Assembly (NCBI RefSeq): GCF_905220365.1
Contig: NC_061134.1
Span: 6,773,001-6,837,000 of the forward strand
Length of the DNA: 64,000 nucleotides
Reading direction: 5' to 3'
Source of the DNA: Vanessa cardui
Lineage: Eukaryota; Arthropoda; Insecta; Lepidoptera; Nymphalidae
Numbering within the stretch: position 1 is the stretch's first letter; each line of letters opens with the position of its first letter. Below are positions 50,985 through 62,520 of the stretch, in pieces. The translations under genes were made by a program, and so were the position numbers. The notes beneath the pieces were generated by a model. It ran no database searches. It worked only from the letters and a program-made list of their open reading frames with translations, and was not told the origin of the DNA.

Positions 50985-51185
50985 CGATTGTATCGGGTAT
51001 AGAATGTGACACCACAATAGTCGGACGCGACTCGATGCGGGGGCGTACGATTAGAAATCGATAACACATGCGTCATTACTCTAAAGTATTGTTATTCCAT
51101 CCATTGTGATGTGACCCTAGTTATCTTTTGTAACCTTTGGTTTGTCGGTAATCCCAATCGACGAGGATTACAACGTTTCCTCACA
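50985..51185. promoter_or_regulatory. Candidate enhancer with EGR and paired Otx/Bcd-type sites
   Basis: GCGGGGGCG, an EGR/Stripe-type consensus, is at 51037-51045. GTAATCC (51148-51154) and GGATTAC (51165-51171) form a 7-bp inverted repeat of Otx/Bicoid-type sites with a 10-base gap. CCATTGTGA near 51101 is Sox-like. A motif-rich, GC-richer block in AT-rich intron. Confidence 0.3.
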
Positions 51186-51189
51186 TACT

Positions 51190-53690
51190 TTTATCGACAC
51201 TGCAAAAACAACAATGGCATGAAATTGTTTCATAAATAGCCGTTTCAAGTGAAAACCGCCGTAGCTGCGTGATATTTAGAAAGCAGAAATTATACCGTAT
51301 ATAATATTTATTAACAATAAGTTGTCAAAATGTTCTGTAAAAATATAGGACTTACAAACACGATGTCAATCAAAGTAATCAAACCAAAAATAAACTCACA
51401 AAAACCGCAAAAAATTACTTCAAAAGAGAAAATGACTTTATGTTTCACAAAATGAAATATTCAAGCAATGTTAATACCAATTGTTTACATTCATGTTTTA
51501 TTGAAGTATTATTGCCGAGCAATCTTTTCTATTTTCATGCTCACAATAAGGAAAGAGTACCGAATTTAACTACAAAGGGTCCCGACGTCCTCCAATAATC
51601 TGCCGTCTAGACTCTAGACTACAATCGAGGCTACCGCTTACAATATTAATCGATTCAAAAACCTTTTGAAAGTAAACTCTACAATATTATTGCATTTTCA
51701 AATCAACGTTCACTAATCACTAAATATATTTATTAATCTTTAAAAATTCAACTTATAGTTAAGATACCGAGAAATAAATATGATGAAACCTCCTTGTCTA
51801 TTTAAGACTAATAAAGAAAATAAGAAAATAAAACGTCATCTGAGAAAGTGAATCATCATCATGTTACAGACACTTTTGAAAAGAAGATAAATCAGGAATT
51901 TACTGAAAGTTATCGACCTAGCATATATACCTATATTTTTTAAATTATTTCATAGTTAATGCAAACAAAATTATTACATAATTAAATAAATTCTACATGC
52001 AAATAATACCACTAATTATACGCATGAGATAACGTCAATATCGCTGTATAAATGATAAAATATACAATTAATGTTCTTTTATTATTATTATTAACATTGA
52101 ATTTAATATTTTAGTAATGTAAACCTTAGGGATTTTATTATAGAGATACAAACATTGGCTCAACAAAGATATATTTACTTTGCGGAGTCTGAATCTTGAT
52201 GTTATAAGATTAAATATAAGTTATAATTATGATCAAGTTATTTCTTTTCAAGTACTTTTAACAATAACTTATATAGAACTCGTGGTATTTTTATGATTTT
52301 AACTTGTAAAGAGACGAAGCAGTTAATTACACGAAATACCATAGCACTTTATTTTTATATGACTTATGTTTAACGGCCATATTTATTTGCAATCAGTACC
52401 GTAATAACCTACGAGTACGCCTTTGTCCTCAGTATATTCACCTGTAGAGTTAACAGCCTTAACAGGCGTTTATCGATCATAAAGAATTTCATAAACAATC
52501 TGACTAATGTATGATTCACGATGCACATTCCGTCGTATAAAACAGTTAATAATAATTCTTATCTCATATTTCTTATTATTAAATAATAAACATGAGAATG
52601 GTTTAGTTAATAAGACTAGTCCCACGCATGAGACATCTTTGCCGATCATTTGATTACAAATATATTTAAAAATAAATATATAAAACGCTTTCACTTCAAT
52701 TTACTAAACGTATAAAAATTGTCGATTGTCTTAATATATTTATTGTTGTTTCAAATAGTTATACTATATTTAATATTTAAAGTTATTATTATAGTGGTAA
52801 TTGGACAGGTCCATATCATGCCCATCGTGTCCCATACTTAACCGCATTACCGACGTCCTAATAGTTCGCATGGTGCGGTAATGACCCCAATAGCGAGGCA
52901 AAGCATGAAATATGCAACACTATACAATGTACTAAACAGTGCATAATGTTTGGTATATTGTTCATATAATGTATCATCCGTCGCCAGCCTGCCGTCAGTT
53001 ATAAAAAAGTTATTGGCGCACAATGTACCCATTGTGTTGCAAAAACGGGACTGATGCCAGAAAAGCAGTCAAAAATTAAGAATCCCCAAAACGTCGGAAC
53101 GGATACGTCGTACACAATCATGATATGATGTATTCGATTGTTAGTTATTTTTAGCCAATATTATCATTTATATCTTCAACATCTTGTGATTACATATCGT
53201 TTATCAATTATCTTAGTGAAAGGTAATCTAGTTGTGTAATTGTTACTCTCAATCGATATTATAATCGCATACAAAATAAATTACTCGTGTACATGATTTT
53301 GCAGTCTGTACCTCTTATATGTAGGTACATAACTTAAACATAAAACTCAGACGAAGAATTTTTATAGCTCTCTTTGTGTAAAAGGCTAAATATTCATAAT
53401 CTTTCGATAGTCGGTTCCGTCTTTTCCATAGTTTACGTTATATTGCCGCATTCTTAACACGAACGCTTAATAAATCTGATACTAAACCCGCAATGTATTT
53501 AGTATGCAAAGACACTACGTTTCTCTCTCCGGAAAAATCGTGGCTTCGTATAGACATTTCTTTGTAGTTTGTACATAGTCCGCTTGAGAACGCAAAGTTT
53601 ACTGACCTCTGCTCGGACGTCTGATAAAACATAGAGCGTCTAATATTTTTAATATGTATAATATTATCCTTTCATTAAAACGACTTCTCC
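51190..53690. other. AT-rich intron, nothing firm
   Basis: Short unrecognised frames and a slightly GC-richer patch at 52800-53110. No repeat family seen. Confidence 0.4.
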
Positions 53691-53697
53691 TTTTTTA

Positions 53698-53752
53698 CGT
53701 AGTCTAATGAAAAGTAACTTATTTTATTATTAAAATAATATATTAGACTACG
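53698..53752. repeat. Inverted repeat with 11-bp arms
   Basis: cgtagtctaat (53698-53708) and attagactacg (53742-53752) pair perfectly around a 33-base AT-rich loop. Possible MITE remnant. Confidence 0.4.
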
Positions 53753-53984
53753 AAGACGCTGTTTTATAGTAAAAAATAATGACAAATAGTCGTATGTTAC
53801 AAAAGTAAGAGTTATATTAAACCGCCTGAAGCTCCCCCTTTGTTTACAAAACAAAGCGAAAAGGCAATACTGCCAACGGGATATGTACAATCAAAGAGTA
53901 ACTGATCAGCCCGACCGAAGCTATAAAGCCAAATGTTGATATCTAAATGATAAATTGGGAAGCTATAAAATGTCTGTCTGCGTT

Positions 53985-54150
53985 TGGTCGGATAGGAATC
54001 GTTCGCTTGTGTGCAAATGAACCGGCGCGGCGTATGCCGAAGGACGCGGCCGCATTCCGCACCCACCACTACACCCGAGATGACACACATACCGACACGC
54101 GTCGCTTTCGATGTGTGTGTGTGCACTCTGCGACGACGCATTCACGCTAA
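53985..54150. promoter_or_regulatory. GC-rich island with GT-repeat edge
   Basis: CpG-rich block, including 'ggacgcggccgcattccgca', that ends in a short GT repeat near 54112. Both strands have open frames of similar length, so coding is unlikely. Confidence 0.25.
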
Positions 54151-54154
54151 AGTA

Positions 54155-55495
54155 CATAAGGCATTTTTGCATTATGGTTGAGTTAGGACGTTAGCGCACC
54201 ACTATTATGAAATTCCTTATTACCGAGCAACACACACTAGCTGCTTTGGACCAGTTATGTGGTTAGAGGCATATTGCGACTTTACTGTTAGCCTCTGTGC
54301 GTGTTTCAATTTAAAATTTAATCTAGCTATAATGAAGCCTAAAATGTACGTTGGACGAATATTTCCACAGACGAATAGGGCAGCGTACTACTACGTAATA
54401 ACTCAAAAGCAGAAATTGTTTAATTACGCAGCGGGTAGGTACTGGCAGGCGCTAATCTCGCGGGCAGCCACCGACGAAGCGGATCGCATACAAATGTGCC
54501 GCCCGCTCGAGCAAAAACTGCTGAATAATAACCCCTCTCTGTTCTAGCACTCACACGAGCTTTACGCCACACAAATGATACAGTCATGCTATGCACATTT
54601 TGCAAGCGAATCAAGCGACAATGCTTTGCTTTAATTTTATTTCATTCTTTTACAGCTAAATTAAATATATGCGTTCGTATGCCATTTACGCTGTGTGCAA
54701 ATGCAATCGACTGCTCATGTGTTTGGCATGTGCCAACTGCGTCACCGCTACAGTCGGCTGACATCATTCTATAGTACCATATTTAAAGAAATGCATTTAG
54801 TACTTCAAACCAAATCTATCAAGAAGGTGGCTCTGATACAAAATCTTTGATATTTGTAGCGTGAACATAACAGGCTACTTTGGAAAAGCGCTGTTATTCA
54901 CGTTATACGAATTTCTTTCAAGTTGTTGTTGCGTGAAGAAAATATCTATTAAACAGTGCGCACTTGAATGCAATAATTGCCTCACGTATTCGCGTAGTAT
55001 GAAAGTTGCGGGCCTCCGTTCATACCAATCAGCTAATTGTACACGAATGTGATTCATTACAAAAACAGATACTTGCCTACAAAAAGTATTCTCATAAATG
55101 TGAACCGATCTTTGTTTGTTTTGAAGCGTTTGACATCGTCGGTTAATCCTTGTGACTCATCGTATTGAAATCTAAATTTTCTATTTAATGTCCTATAAGC
55201 AGAAAATTCAGAAGACTTATCATCAAATAAAAAGTAAATTGAGTTTTTGCTTTTCCCAACTTAATTTATACATTGCGATTTATAAGATAAAATAACCCTG
55301 AAACAATATTTGTACCGATTGATTTAAAAAAAATACACTTGTGTGTGCGTTTTCTATATGACCCATATTAACGATAACACCTGGTATGGCTGTAGCTTTA
55401 GCAAGGAAAATTGAAGCCTTGCAAATTTAATATCGATACGTAGTCAACGTCAGAGATTAAACGTTACAAATTACTTACATTGTTGACAGACTAAC
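54155..55495. other. Intron with unrecognised short frames
   Basis: A 96-codon plus-strand frame (54257-54547) opens with ATG but has no domain, clear codon bias or splice context. No repeat family identified. Confidence 0.35.
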
Positions 55496-55545
55496 AATTT
55501 GTGGGCGGTATTTGGAATTCGGGGAAGACAACTGAGCTCGTCATC

Positions 55546-55659
55546 ATGGCTTTGTTTGCAGCTATGAACTGGCAATCAGGGGGAGGGGGAGGCGGGGTGG
55601 ACGCCGGAGTGGTTGAAATGTCTGAGGCGCCTTCTAATTTGCTGAGCGACACGAATTGA
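55546..55659 (+). CDS. Candidate 37-codon small ORF with strong start context
   Basis: The ATG at 55546 has A at -3 and G at +4. The frame begins MALFAAMNWQS, passes six glycines in a row, and ends at TGA 55657-55659. It lies in a GC-rich patch, with a G-rich run at about 55579-55601. There is no recognisable domain and no clean donor inside the frame. Could be a translated small ORF, an alternative first exon, or chance; the glycine run follows from the G-rich tract. Confidence 0.2.
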   Translation: MALFAAMNWQSGGGGGGVDAGVVEMSEAPSNLLSDTN

Positions 55660-55664
55660 CCTCA

Positions 55665-57520
55665 TCTAAGATAATCACCAAGCCAGTTTCACTTTCTTGG
55701 CCTGGATTATTGACATATGATATTGAAATGACAATCTTCTTAAGATCTTTCCTTGCAGTTACTATTTAAACCAACATAATTATTATTGTGATGTTTCATA
55801 TAAATACACTAACACATTCCTTCCAAAATTAAAATTATAAGCTTACCTTGTGCGAGTATTCAAAATATGTATGTATTTTTATAGAACTTTTGTGAGTCGT
55901 GTGTTCAAATTATTAAAAATCACAAGAAATCTGCGTTATGGAAATTTTAATCCGTGAAATTTAATACTCACATAATAATACAATCATATTTTTCCGTATA
56001 TTTACAACATATATTAAAACACACTTTCGTTAATAATATATTTTATTCACCTCGGTTTTTTAAAATCAACTCAAACCACTGAATAGTATTTTGATTGAAA
56101 CAATTTAGTAATTCTAGTTTTCCAATTCCGCAATTTCCGCAATCTAGGTTGTACCGCTATTTTCTTCTTCTTCGGATTATATATCTTTTATAATCTTATT
56201 GAATTACGTATTTACTTGTATTATATTTTGCGTGCTACATGCCATGTATTTTTGATACGATATCTTATAAAATAATTATTTAATTATAGTACATTATGGA
56301 GATAGTCTCCTCTTACATGTACAAATAAACAAATTAAATACTTTTAAAGAGTAAGTTTACTTATTCTTTTTATTCGATTAACAACCATAAACTCTATTAT
56401 ACTTAATATATTTTAAAAAAATAAAATCGCCTTATTTTGCAGTCTTCTACATATGAGCTTATTTACTGATAGCAATCCGCCCATATTTTGACTGAGGAAA
56501 ATCTGTCTGTTTTGAAAACATGACGATTCAACTTAACACACCTTATATCATAATACAGCTAAATATTCTTGGTTATAAAACACTCTTATATGTACTTTTT
56601 ATGGTATATATAATAGGACATCCCCGCCTTGTTTCTTTTCATTCCATTCAAATACTAAATTAAACAGCTTAAACGACCAAGTGATAGCAAATACTACGTA
56701 TTAATGCCACATAAGTTTTACTGTTAGGAAATGTTATAGTCGTATTGTTCTGATTAAGTAAACATTCATTTATTATAAGATACTAGCGAATTTCCGGCAT
56801 AACATAACTCTTTTAAAGTTATTTGTAGCATTCGATGAAGACGCAATCGTATTTACTTTAATACAATACAGAAAATTTCAGCCAAATCAGATAATTGCTT
56901 AGTAACACATACAATTCTGAAAAATGATGAGTATTTTTATGACTTCGATTAAGTGCGAGTATATGATAAGTTATATATGGTTTCACATTTAAATTTATCG
57001 ATATCTACATTATACATACATTAAAAATACATCCCTACCTCAGATATCGTTACCAGCTATAAATAAGATAACACTTTTAACGTTGCAACAGTCACACAAT
57101 TCTATTTACCTACCTGGTTAGTAACTGCCATCGAAACACAATAGAATATTAATTCAATGTTACATGCGATACTGAATAATATGTTAAAAATACCAGACAC
57201 GAACAAATAAAAATATTTAATAATTCAAGCGAGTCTCTGTCGTGGAAAGCTATCGTTCTGACCACCTAGTATGTATGTATTGTTTATGGACATTAGCTTG
57301 ATTTAATAGGAATGCTATATATATATAAAACATACACTCTCCTCTACATACTAAAAGTAATTTAATTACAAAAAAAGATAAAAGTAAACTAAACTAAACA
57401 GCATGCTTATCTCTTCAAATTATTTCTCCCACACCCAAAAATTAAAGTAAATTAAGACAGGAAAATACAAGAATTTGACTCGTATTACATGTAATAAACT
57501 TTTCGATTGATTATTTCGAT
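55665..57520. other. AT-rich intron; possible worn repeat at 56.8 kb
   Basis: 'agatactagcgaatttccgg' near 56779 hints at a decayed copy of the 'tactagctgaacc' repeats. Nothing else recognised. Confidence 0.3.
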
Positions 57521-57525
57521 TGATC

Positions 57526-57766
57526 GTGGTGGTAGGGCTTTGTGCAAGCCCGGTAGGTACCACCCACTCATCAGATATTCTACCGCTAAACAACAGTACG
57601 CAGTATTGTTGTCAGTGTGAGTGAGCCAGTATAACTACAGGCACAAGGGACATAGCATCTTAGTTCCCAAGGTTGGTGGGATATAGATAGATATAGATAT
57701 AGTTAATATTTCTTACAGCGTTATTGTATATGGGTAATGGTCCGACAACCTATTCCATAAAAAAAA
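57526..57766 (+). mobile_element. Copy 3, best preserved, of the three-copy dispersed repeat
   Basis: Contains 'gtggtagggctttgtgcaag', 'ggtaggtaccacccactcat', 'cagatattctaccgctaaac', 'gtgagtgagccagtataact', 'acaggcacaagggacata', 'cttagttcccaaggttggtg' and 'taatatttcttac', and ends in an A-rich tail (57759-57766). This is one of the commonest repeats of nymphalid and other butterfly genomes as I remember them, probably the 3' end of a non-LTR element or a SINE using its tail. A local ATAGAT microsatellite (57681-57702) replaces part of the body. Confidence 0.8.
57681..57702. repeat. Imperfect ATAGAT microsatellite
   Basis: Alternating ATAG/ATAT units inside the element at 57526-57766. Confidence 0.75.
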
Positions 57767-58263
57767 GATTAATAAATAGTGTTAATAAAGAGTACAACAA
57801 ACACCCCAAACTAGCTTGATACATATATCAAGGTAGGTACGATTACATAAACTATTTTCTGTTTCTTAACTAAAAACTGTACCAAACATCTCTATTCAAG
57901 AATCTTTATGCCAATTGATTAAACGCCAAATGTAATGGTTTTTCATAAGAATTTGGCAAGAGTGATAGACAGACAGTCGGACGATAATATATGAGCATAT
58001 ATACGCTACAAACAAATTCATTTGTAAACCAAAATGTATAAAAATTACTTATTAAGTATTTGACAAGACACGTGTGAAATCAAACATCGTAAAGAGATAA
58101 ACGATAGAAATCGGAACAAATACATTTATGTATTTAGTATTTTATTTACAATAAATCAATTTAGCAAAAACACTATGATAGCAACTTAAACCGCCAAGGC
58201 TTAAACTGTGCTATTATGAGTCTTTTTGTTATAAATTTACACAATATCATAAAAAAATGTTCC

Positions 58264-58546
58264 TTACTAGCTGAACCCGGACCTTGTACGCATTTTAATT
58301 GAAAAAAAAAATATAATTATATTTCTGGCAGATAACTGATATAACTATTATAAGTCCCGTCAAAGTCGGTCCAGCCGTTCCAGAGATTAGCCGGAACAAA
58401 CAGACAGACAGACAGACAGGCCTAAAATTATTTTAAAAAATGTTATTTTGGTATATGTATCGTCTATAGATACATATGCATTGAATAAAAAAGGGCTATT
58501 TTAATATAACAAACAGACGTTCCAATTTTATTATATGTATGGATAA
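58264..58546 (+). repeat. Lepidopteran dispersed repeat starting 'actagctgaacc'
   Basis: It opens 'tactagctgaacccg' and includes 'gtcggtccagccgttccaga', a CAGA tetranucleotide run (58401-58419), 'gttattttggtatatgtat' and 'aacaaacagacgttccaatt', closing 'ttatatgtatggataat'. Start and end match the pattern of the copy at 49317 and of the family as I remember it. The middle is partly deleted. Confidence 0.75.
58401..58419. repeat. CAGA microsatellite
   Basis: Nearly five tetranucleotide units, part of the repeat at 58264-58546. Confidence 0.8.
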
Positions 58547-58549
58547 TGT

Positions 58550-61500
58550 CCGCTGATTTTTTATTGACTGTTCTACAATATATCGCAATATTGACTGGAT
58601 GTAAATGTATAACTAGAATAATCTTTGTAAATCTCTTTAAATTGTTCCTATATTTAGCCGGATCTAAGATGTGTCATGGCCCATGGGACTGTTTTATTGC
58701 CTCTTATTGGCTAGCCGTTAAAGTGTCAACATTAAACGTTCTTCCGCAAGCAATACACATATGCTGTAAACCTTATTGGTTTTACTTTCTTTTATTTGAA
58801 GTAGGTGCCATTAAAATGCCAATAAAATTCTTCTAATATATTTTATATTTAAACAATTTTATGTCTTTGGAAAAAAAGTTAAATAGACATAAAGTATACT
58901 ACGATTTTTTGATAGGCCATTCAAATCGAATCGAACTGTCAGATCTTAAAAATAAGAATAATAATCAGATATAAAATTTGTGTAAGCCTAGCGTTAAACT
59001 TTTGAGATGATTTTGAGATGAATGTGACAAGCGTATATCAACCTCCCATATTGACAGCATCAGTAAAGTAGCTTACTAAGCTGGAAATATTGTATGGAAA
59101 TTCAAAAACATTTTATTAATTCTCCAGGCCATACATAATTTTAAAATAAACCATTATTTTTGTAACAGAATAGAACATAATTATAAGGGAAATTATATAC
59201 TTAATACAACGCGATTGTTAGTTGATAAAAAATTAATAATAATATTTATCATATATTATTATTAAATTTTTGACATGACATTTTAAGGGAAGACCATTAT
59301 CGATCATATCATCAAGAATAGAAGAAATAAAGTAAGTTGATCCAAAACATTTAATAATAATAGGAACAATTATTAATAATAAACACGGTTTTTATCTATT
59401 AATCTCTTTTAAGAAGAAGCTTTGAACTTATTTCGATATATTTCTTTAAATTGTAAATATGTTCTATGAAAAAAGATTATCACCATTGGTCACATTTCAG
59501 CACAAGTTATCTTAACAAACATTGAAGTTTAAATTACTTTGCAATAATTCTCAAGGTCATATGCTTATGAGAAATACCAAGACTTAAGATCATCCATAAC
59601 ATCCTTCCCACACTCTTTATTACACACGATGTGTGCTGTATCTAAATGTTTAATTCCTATTTATAAATATTCAATACTATATTACGAAATATTCAAAACT
59701 ATTAGCAGAATATATACAGTGAATAGTTTTACAATTATTTTTTGCAAATCATATTGTTTAAACGTTCAATAAAGAAACAAATGAATAATAATTGTCGATC
59801 AACGAGGTTTTATGTAAAAGACAATATAGATCAAGGCAATTTCTAACCCCCTCGATCTAAAGCTATCTAGTTCAAAACCTATCGTCCTTGAGATACAAAA
59901 AGGAGCGTCTTACGGCGCGCCGCCGAGACATTGTCGCGACCTACCGTCGCCATTCTTCCCACTCGACATAAAACTAAATCTCCTACGAGAAAATCCTATA
60001 TTCCTTACCACTAGATGACAAGCGTCCACGATCTAGCTTTCTAGTTTATTTTTTATATCCACCCTAAATAATGCCAGACAAAAAACTTCTGGTCGATATG
60101 AAATAATAAGATTATCTCAAATCGGAATATTATTACGGTTCTAAATGTTTATTATCCGTCGAGTTTTTGTCTATGCAGCAGGAATAAAGGCCTAAAAACG
60201 TTTCTAAAATAAAAGATAATGACAAATTACGAGCCAAGGAATGTTCAATCATTAAAGTTGTAAGTACAATTAGATATAATTGGCTTAATCGTCGCGACCG
60301 CCTTAACGCACTCGTAGCGAACATTCACTTTTAGGAAAGTTTCAGTCGTGGATAAAACCTCGAATGAAAATATTATTTCGTATTACATATTATTTAAATC
60401 TTATTAAAATACAAGAATTAAGATATCATGTTTCGCTGGTTTTATAGCCGCCCATATTGTACATTAGGCCTGGAACCCTCAAGGATATGTCACTGCAACA
60501 ATCATTAGGAATCTATATTTTACCCTAATTCCTTGGACCGCACGCCCACGCCCGCTAAGCGGATTGTCGGCTTATCGTTCGACAGTCTTACTCACCTAGT
60601 TTTTTACGGTAGCAAAAAATAGTTATGAAGAATAAGAACGTTATTTGTGTGAAAAAATAAATAAAGAAACACGTCGTTGATCCCTCAGGTTTCCCGGACG
60701 ATTTTTGGAATTCCGTGACTCAAATAATTATGTTCGAAGTTGGGGGTCGTCGGGTGAAATTATACATTGTTAATGCCACTATAAATCTCATTTTCGGTAA
60801 ACGCACTCGCCTCGAATAACAAATATGAAATATACTAAACGTTGTAATTCATATTCCTCGACTGCTAAATGGCTTAAAAGATTTAATAATTACAAAAACA
60901 TGCTTACAATATTTATAAGAGAATGAAAAGTACACGTTGAAAACTGCTAAAATTTTCAACGTGAATTTCTTACAATGTAATCCGCACTGTATTTATTAAA
61001 GTGTTATTAGTTCCATTTCTTGTAAAGTTATAACCTCGTAACCTCACGATGCAGCGATTGCGTTATATAGGAAATTACTGCACTAAAGATGAAGCAGAGC
61101 CCATTTATGATGATAAGGTAGACCAGACAGTTGCGAAAGTCTTCAAGACGCGCTTCGTTACGGCTGTCGGAGCACTAGATGCCTAGATGCCAATCTCTCA
61201 CAGTCATATGTCTACGTCAGAGTGTACATGACGCAACATATTAAAGGCCGTGGAAATCGAAGATCTTTCTAAGGCCTCGTTCTTATTACTAGAAACTATT
61301 ATAAAGAAAACACAACTGTTTATATATATAAACTGCTTATATAGACTTAGGTATATGTGTGTTTAAATACTGATACAACGTCGCTTTTCACATTTGCTTG
61401 TCCGGTAGCTTCTCCAACGTTTAACGTTTATTTTCGTTATATTTCAATACAGTAAGAAGTCTCTTTACATTTTGGAATTGTAATAGTAGTTTCTGAAAAA

Positions 61501-62289
61501 AAAATTAAAACATTGAAATAGTACATGAGTAAACAAAAATGTATATAAGATCAATTATAAGACGAGTGGGAATATCTCTATAGTAATAAGATGACATTAG
61601 GTTATGACGGCATTATCTGTTAGACACTCGTTTAATGCCTGTGAAACCGGGTGTTTAGCTAGTCAAGAATTAAGAGCAACCTTTTTATTTTATACTCGAG
61701 TGGATCTTAAGGCTGATTAAAACATGAACCGAACAATCGATCCACGTATTAAATGGTATAGTGCTTTTCTTAGTATCGCAGCATCTTGAGGCGCCCTTTA
61801 AAACAACTTACACGTTAAAGCTTTCCTCAATGTTTTTATTTAATGTATCTTATAGCCTCGATTTGTACTGAAAGGTATTATTTTTTTAAAACTATTGCAA
61901 CAAGACTTAAGTAAATAATAAAATTTCTTGATAATTATTTTAAACATTTTCAATATACTTAAAATTTGGAATAATAAAATAGATAGATAATAATTGTACA
62001 TAAAGTAAGTGATGAACACTATGATTTTATTACTAACTCATTTATATAACATGACTAGTATTTATGGCCTTAATAATGACATGGTTATACAACTACTCTA
62101 AATTAAATAAATTAGAAGAAGAAACAGATCCGTTTTATTTTTGCCAAGTTAGAAAAATATATAGATTTCTATAAAAATAATCGATAGGTAAAACCGGATA
62201 ATTTTTTTTACATATATATTTGTTTAATACAACAATATTTTTGGGAAATGAGTAGTTTTTGTATTTGAAATTTTTATTATTAATTTCAG
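58550..62289. other. End of intron 1, mostly AT-rich
   Basis: A GC-richer patch at 59910-59970 contains GGCGCGCC. A perfect 11-bp stem lies at 60933-60943/60953-60963, and a short duplication of 'tagatgcc' near 61178. The final bases form a T-rich tract and acceptor. The 96-codon frame at 58546-58836 has no recognisable feature. Confidence 0.4.
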
Positions 62290-62520
62290 AGTACCGTCGG
62301 TTGTCGTTCCGCGAGCGGCGCAGGCGGCGCGGTGACGGTCGCGAGCGCGAGCGCGGGCGCAGGCGCGGGCGCGTGCGCGGCGCGCATGGCGAGCGCGGGC
62401 GCGCAGTTCCGCGGCGGTACGCAGCAGTGGTCCGCGGCGTATACGCCGCAGCCCTGCCGCTATCCGCCGCCGCAACCTCAGCCCTACGCGGCGGCACCGA
62501 GCCCTTACACGCAACACCAG
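62290..62520 (+). other. Exon 2, first coding exon
   Basis: The exon is bounded by acceptor 'ttattattaatttcag' and donor CAG|gtagaa; it is very GC-rich with AT-rich introns on both sides. Only one ATG occurs in it (62386), leaving 96 bases of 5' UTR here and about 312 in the spliced mRNA with no upstream ATG. The donor GTAGAA is weaker than consensus. Two other long frames across it, including an Arg-rich one in another plus frame, have no ATG in the exon and follow from the GC content. Confidence 0.72.
62386..62520 (+). CDS. N-terminal coding segment of an unidentified Ala/Pro/Gln-rich protein (partial)
   Basis: Forty-five codons from the first ATG to the donor at 62521, ending in phase 0. 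The product begins MASAGAQFRGGTQQW and continues with PQPCRYPPPQPQPYAAAP, so it is rich in Pro, Gln, Ala and Tyr, without charged clusters, signal peptide or membrane segment. Such low-complexity N-termini are common in insect transcription factors, coactivators and RNA-binding regulators. That, with the 61-kb first intron, suggests a developmental regulator, but no domain is present and I do not name the gene. The start has G at +4 but C at -3. The frame is also open upstream to the start of the exon (32 codons), so an alternative first exon could extend the N-terminus. The rest lies beyond the window. Confidence 0.65.

Larger units (their letters stand above)
853..62289 (+). other. Intron 1, about 61.4 kb
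   Basis: The intron opens with GTGAGT and closes with a T-rich tract followed by aatttcag. Most of it is AT-rich DNA with no convincing protein-coding gene: the frames are short, unrecognised and overlap on both strands. It contains fragments of lepidopteran repeats, isolated GC-rich islands and several hairpins, listed separately. An intron of this size directly after an ATG-free first exon is typical of insect developmental regulators with many distal enhancers. Unrecognised alternative exons within it are likely. Confidence 0.55.

Noticed and set aside
54257..54547. 96-codon plus-strand frame
   Set aside because: No domain, and competing frames are open in the same stretch; likely random.
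58546..58836. 96-codon hydrophobic plus-strand frame
   Set aside because: Begins at the edge of a repeat, AT-driven hydrophobic composition, no recognised family.
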